Shown: positions 63,791 to 64,000 of the stretch, piece by piece
Layout of the letters: the number at the start of each line of letters is the position of its first letter
How positions within the stretch are numbered: position 1 is the stretch's first letter
From: Ligula intestinalis
Lineage: Eukaryota; Platyhelminthes; Cestoda; Diphyllobothriidea; Diphyllobothriidae
NCBI GenBank assembly: GCA_036362985.1
Contig: JAYGXS010000002.1
Location: 97,805,920-97,869,919 of the forward strand
Direction: 5' to 3'
Length of the DNA stretch: 64,000 nt
The notes under the pieces: generated by a model
The model's input: only the letters and a program-made list of their open reading frames with translations
Database searches by the model: none
Told to the model about the DNA's origin: nothing
Made by a program: the position numbers and the translations under genes

Positions 63791-64000
63791 ATCGGATCCA
63801 AAATGCAGTAAAAGAAAACCACCTGCAAGCTAACTTGAACAGGTTGGAGGTCTGGTCATAGCATTGGCTTCAATGTTAGTAAGAGCTACTTTCTTCAAAT
63901 CTGCAGTTGTAGAGTATCCAGGCCGAAGTTTTATTCTTTAAACGGTACACCACTGCAACAAGCTGATAGTCAGAAGGCCTTGGATTACTTCGTCCCTCCA

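Noticed and set aside
1..64000. CRISPR array, prokaryotic operon or phage
   Set aside because: Spliced animal genes and eukaryotic retroelements throughout; the tandem repeats have no regular spacers.

Overview
The window is eukaryotic nuclear DNA, most probably from a flatworm and perhaps a large-genome tapeworm. That placement is inference. It rests on spliced animal genes with very short 5' introns (38 bp in EXOC1, 44 bp in HMGB), on RTE/SR2-like, CR1-like, jockey-like and Penelope retroelements, and on a tRNA-derived SINE carrying a hammerhead ribozyme in the manner of schistosome SM-alpha.

Only two host genes are supported, and they lie head to head. On the minus strand, 42940-43737 is a three-exon HMGB-type chromatin protein (218 aa, two HMG boxes, acidic tail). 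On the plus strand, from 44257 past the right edge, is EXOC1 (exocyst subunit 1, Sec3). Thirteen exons are visible; they join in frame for 822 codons and cover all but the C-terminal end of the protein. The two start codons are 519 bp apart, with a consensus CCAAT box between them, so a shared divergent promoter is likely. EXOC1 acts in tethering secretory vesicles at the plasma membrane; HMGB bends DNA in the nucleus. Nothing in the sequence links their functions.

From 1 to about 42.9 kb I find no host gene. The region is a mosaic of decayed and nested mobile elements: a CR1-like element inside a polypyrimidine minisatellite (1-4400); an almost complete Penelope-like element with inverted terminal repeats, a 12-bp target duplication and a hammerhead core (6281-8974); a Ty3/gypsy RNase H remnant; a hAT transposon inserted in frame-preserving fashion into a non-LTR reverse transcriptase (12.1-17.1 kb); a second Penelope family (19.9-22.0 kb); a 594-codon jockey-like reverse transcriptase ORF (22.99-24.87 kb); RTE fragments; and many SINE copies.

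The EXOC1 introns hold the same families plus others: a Tigger-like DNA transposon and its MITE, a 577-bp long-TIR element with 8-bp target duplications, fold-back elements, and Penelope terminal repeats. Three unrelated repeat families in this one window carry hammerhead ribozyme cores. One SINE copy in EXOC1 intron 9 keeps every core residue and lies in the sense orientation of the host transcript; this is the most interesting signal I see.
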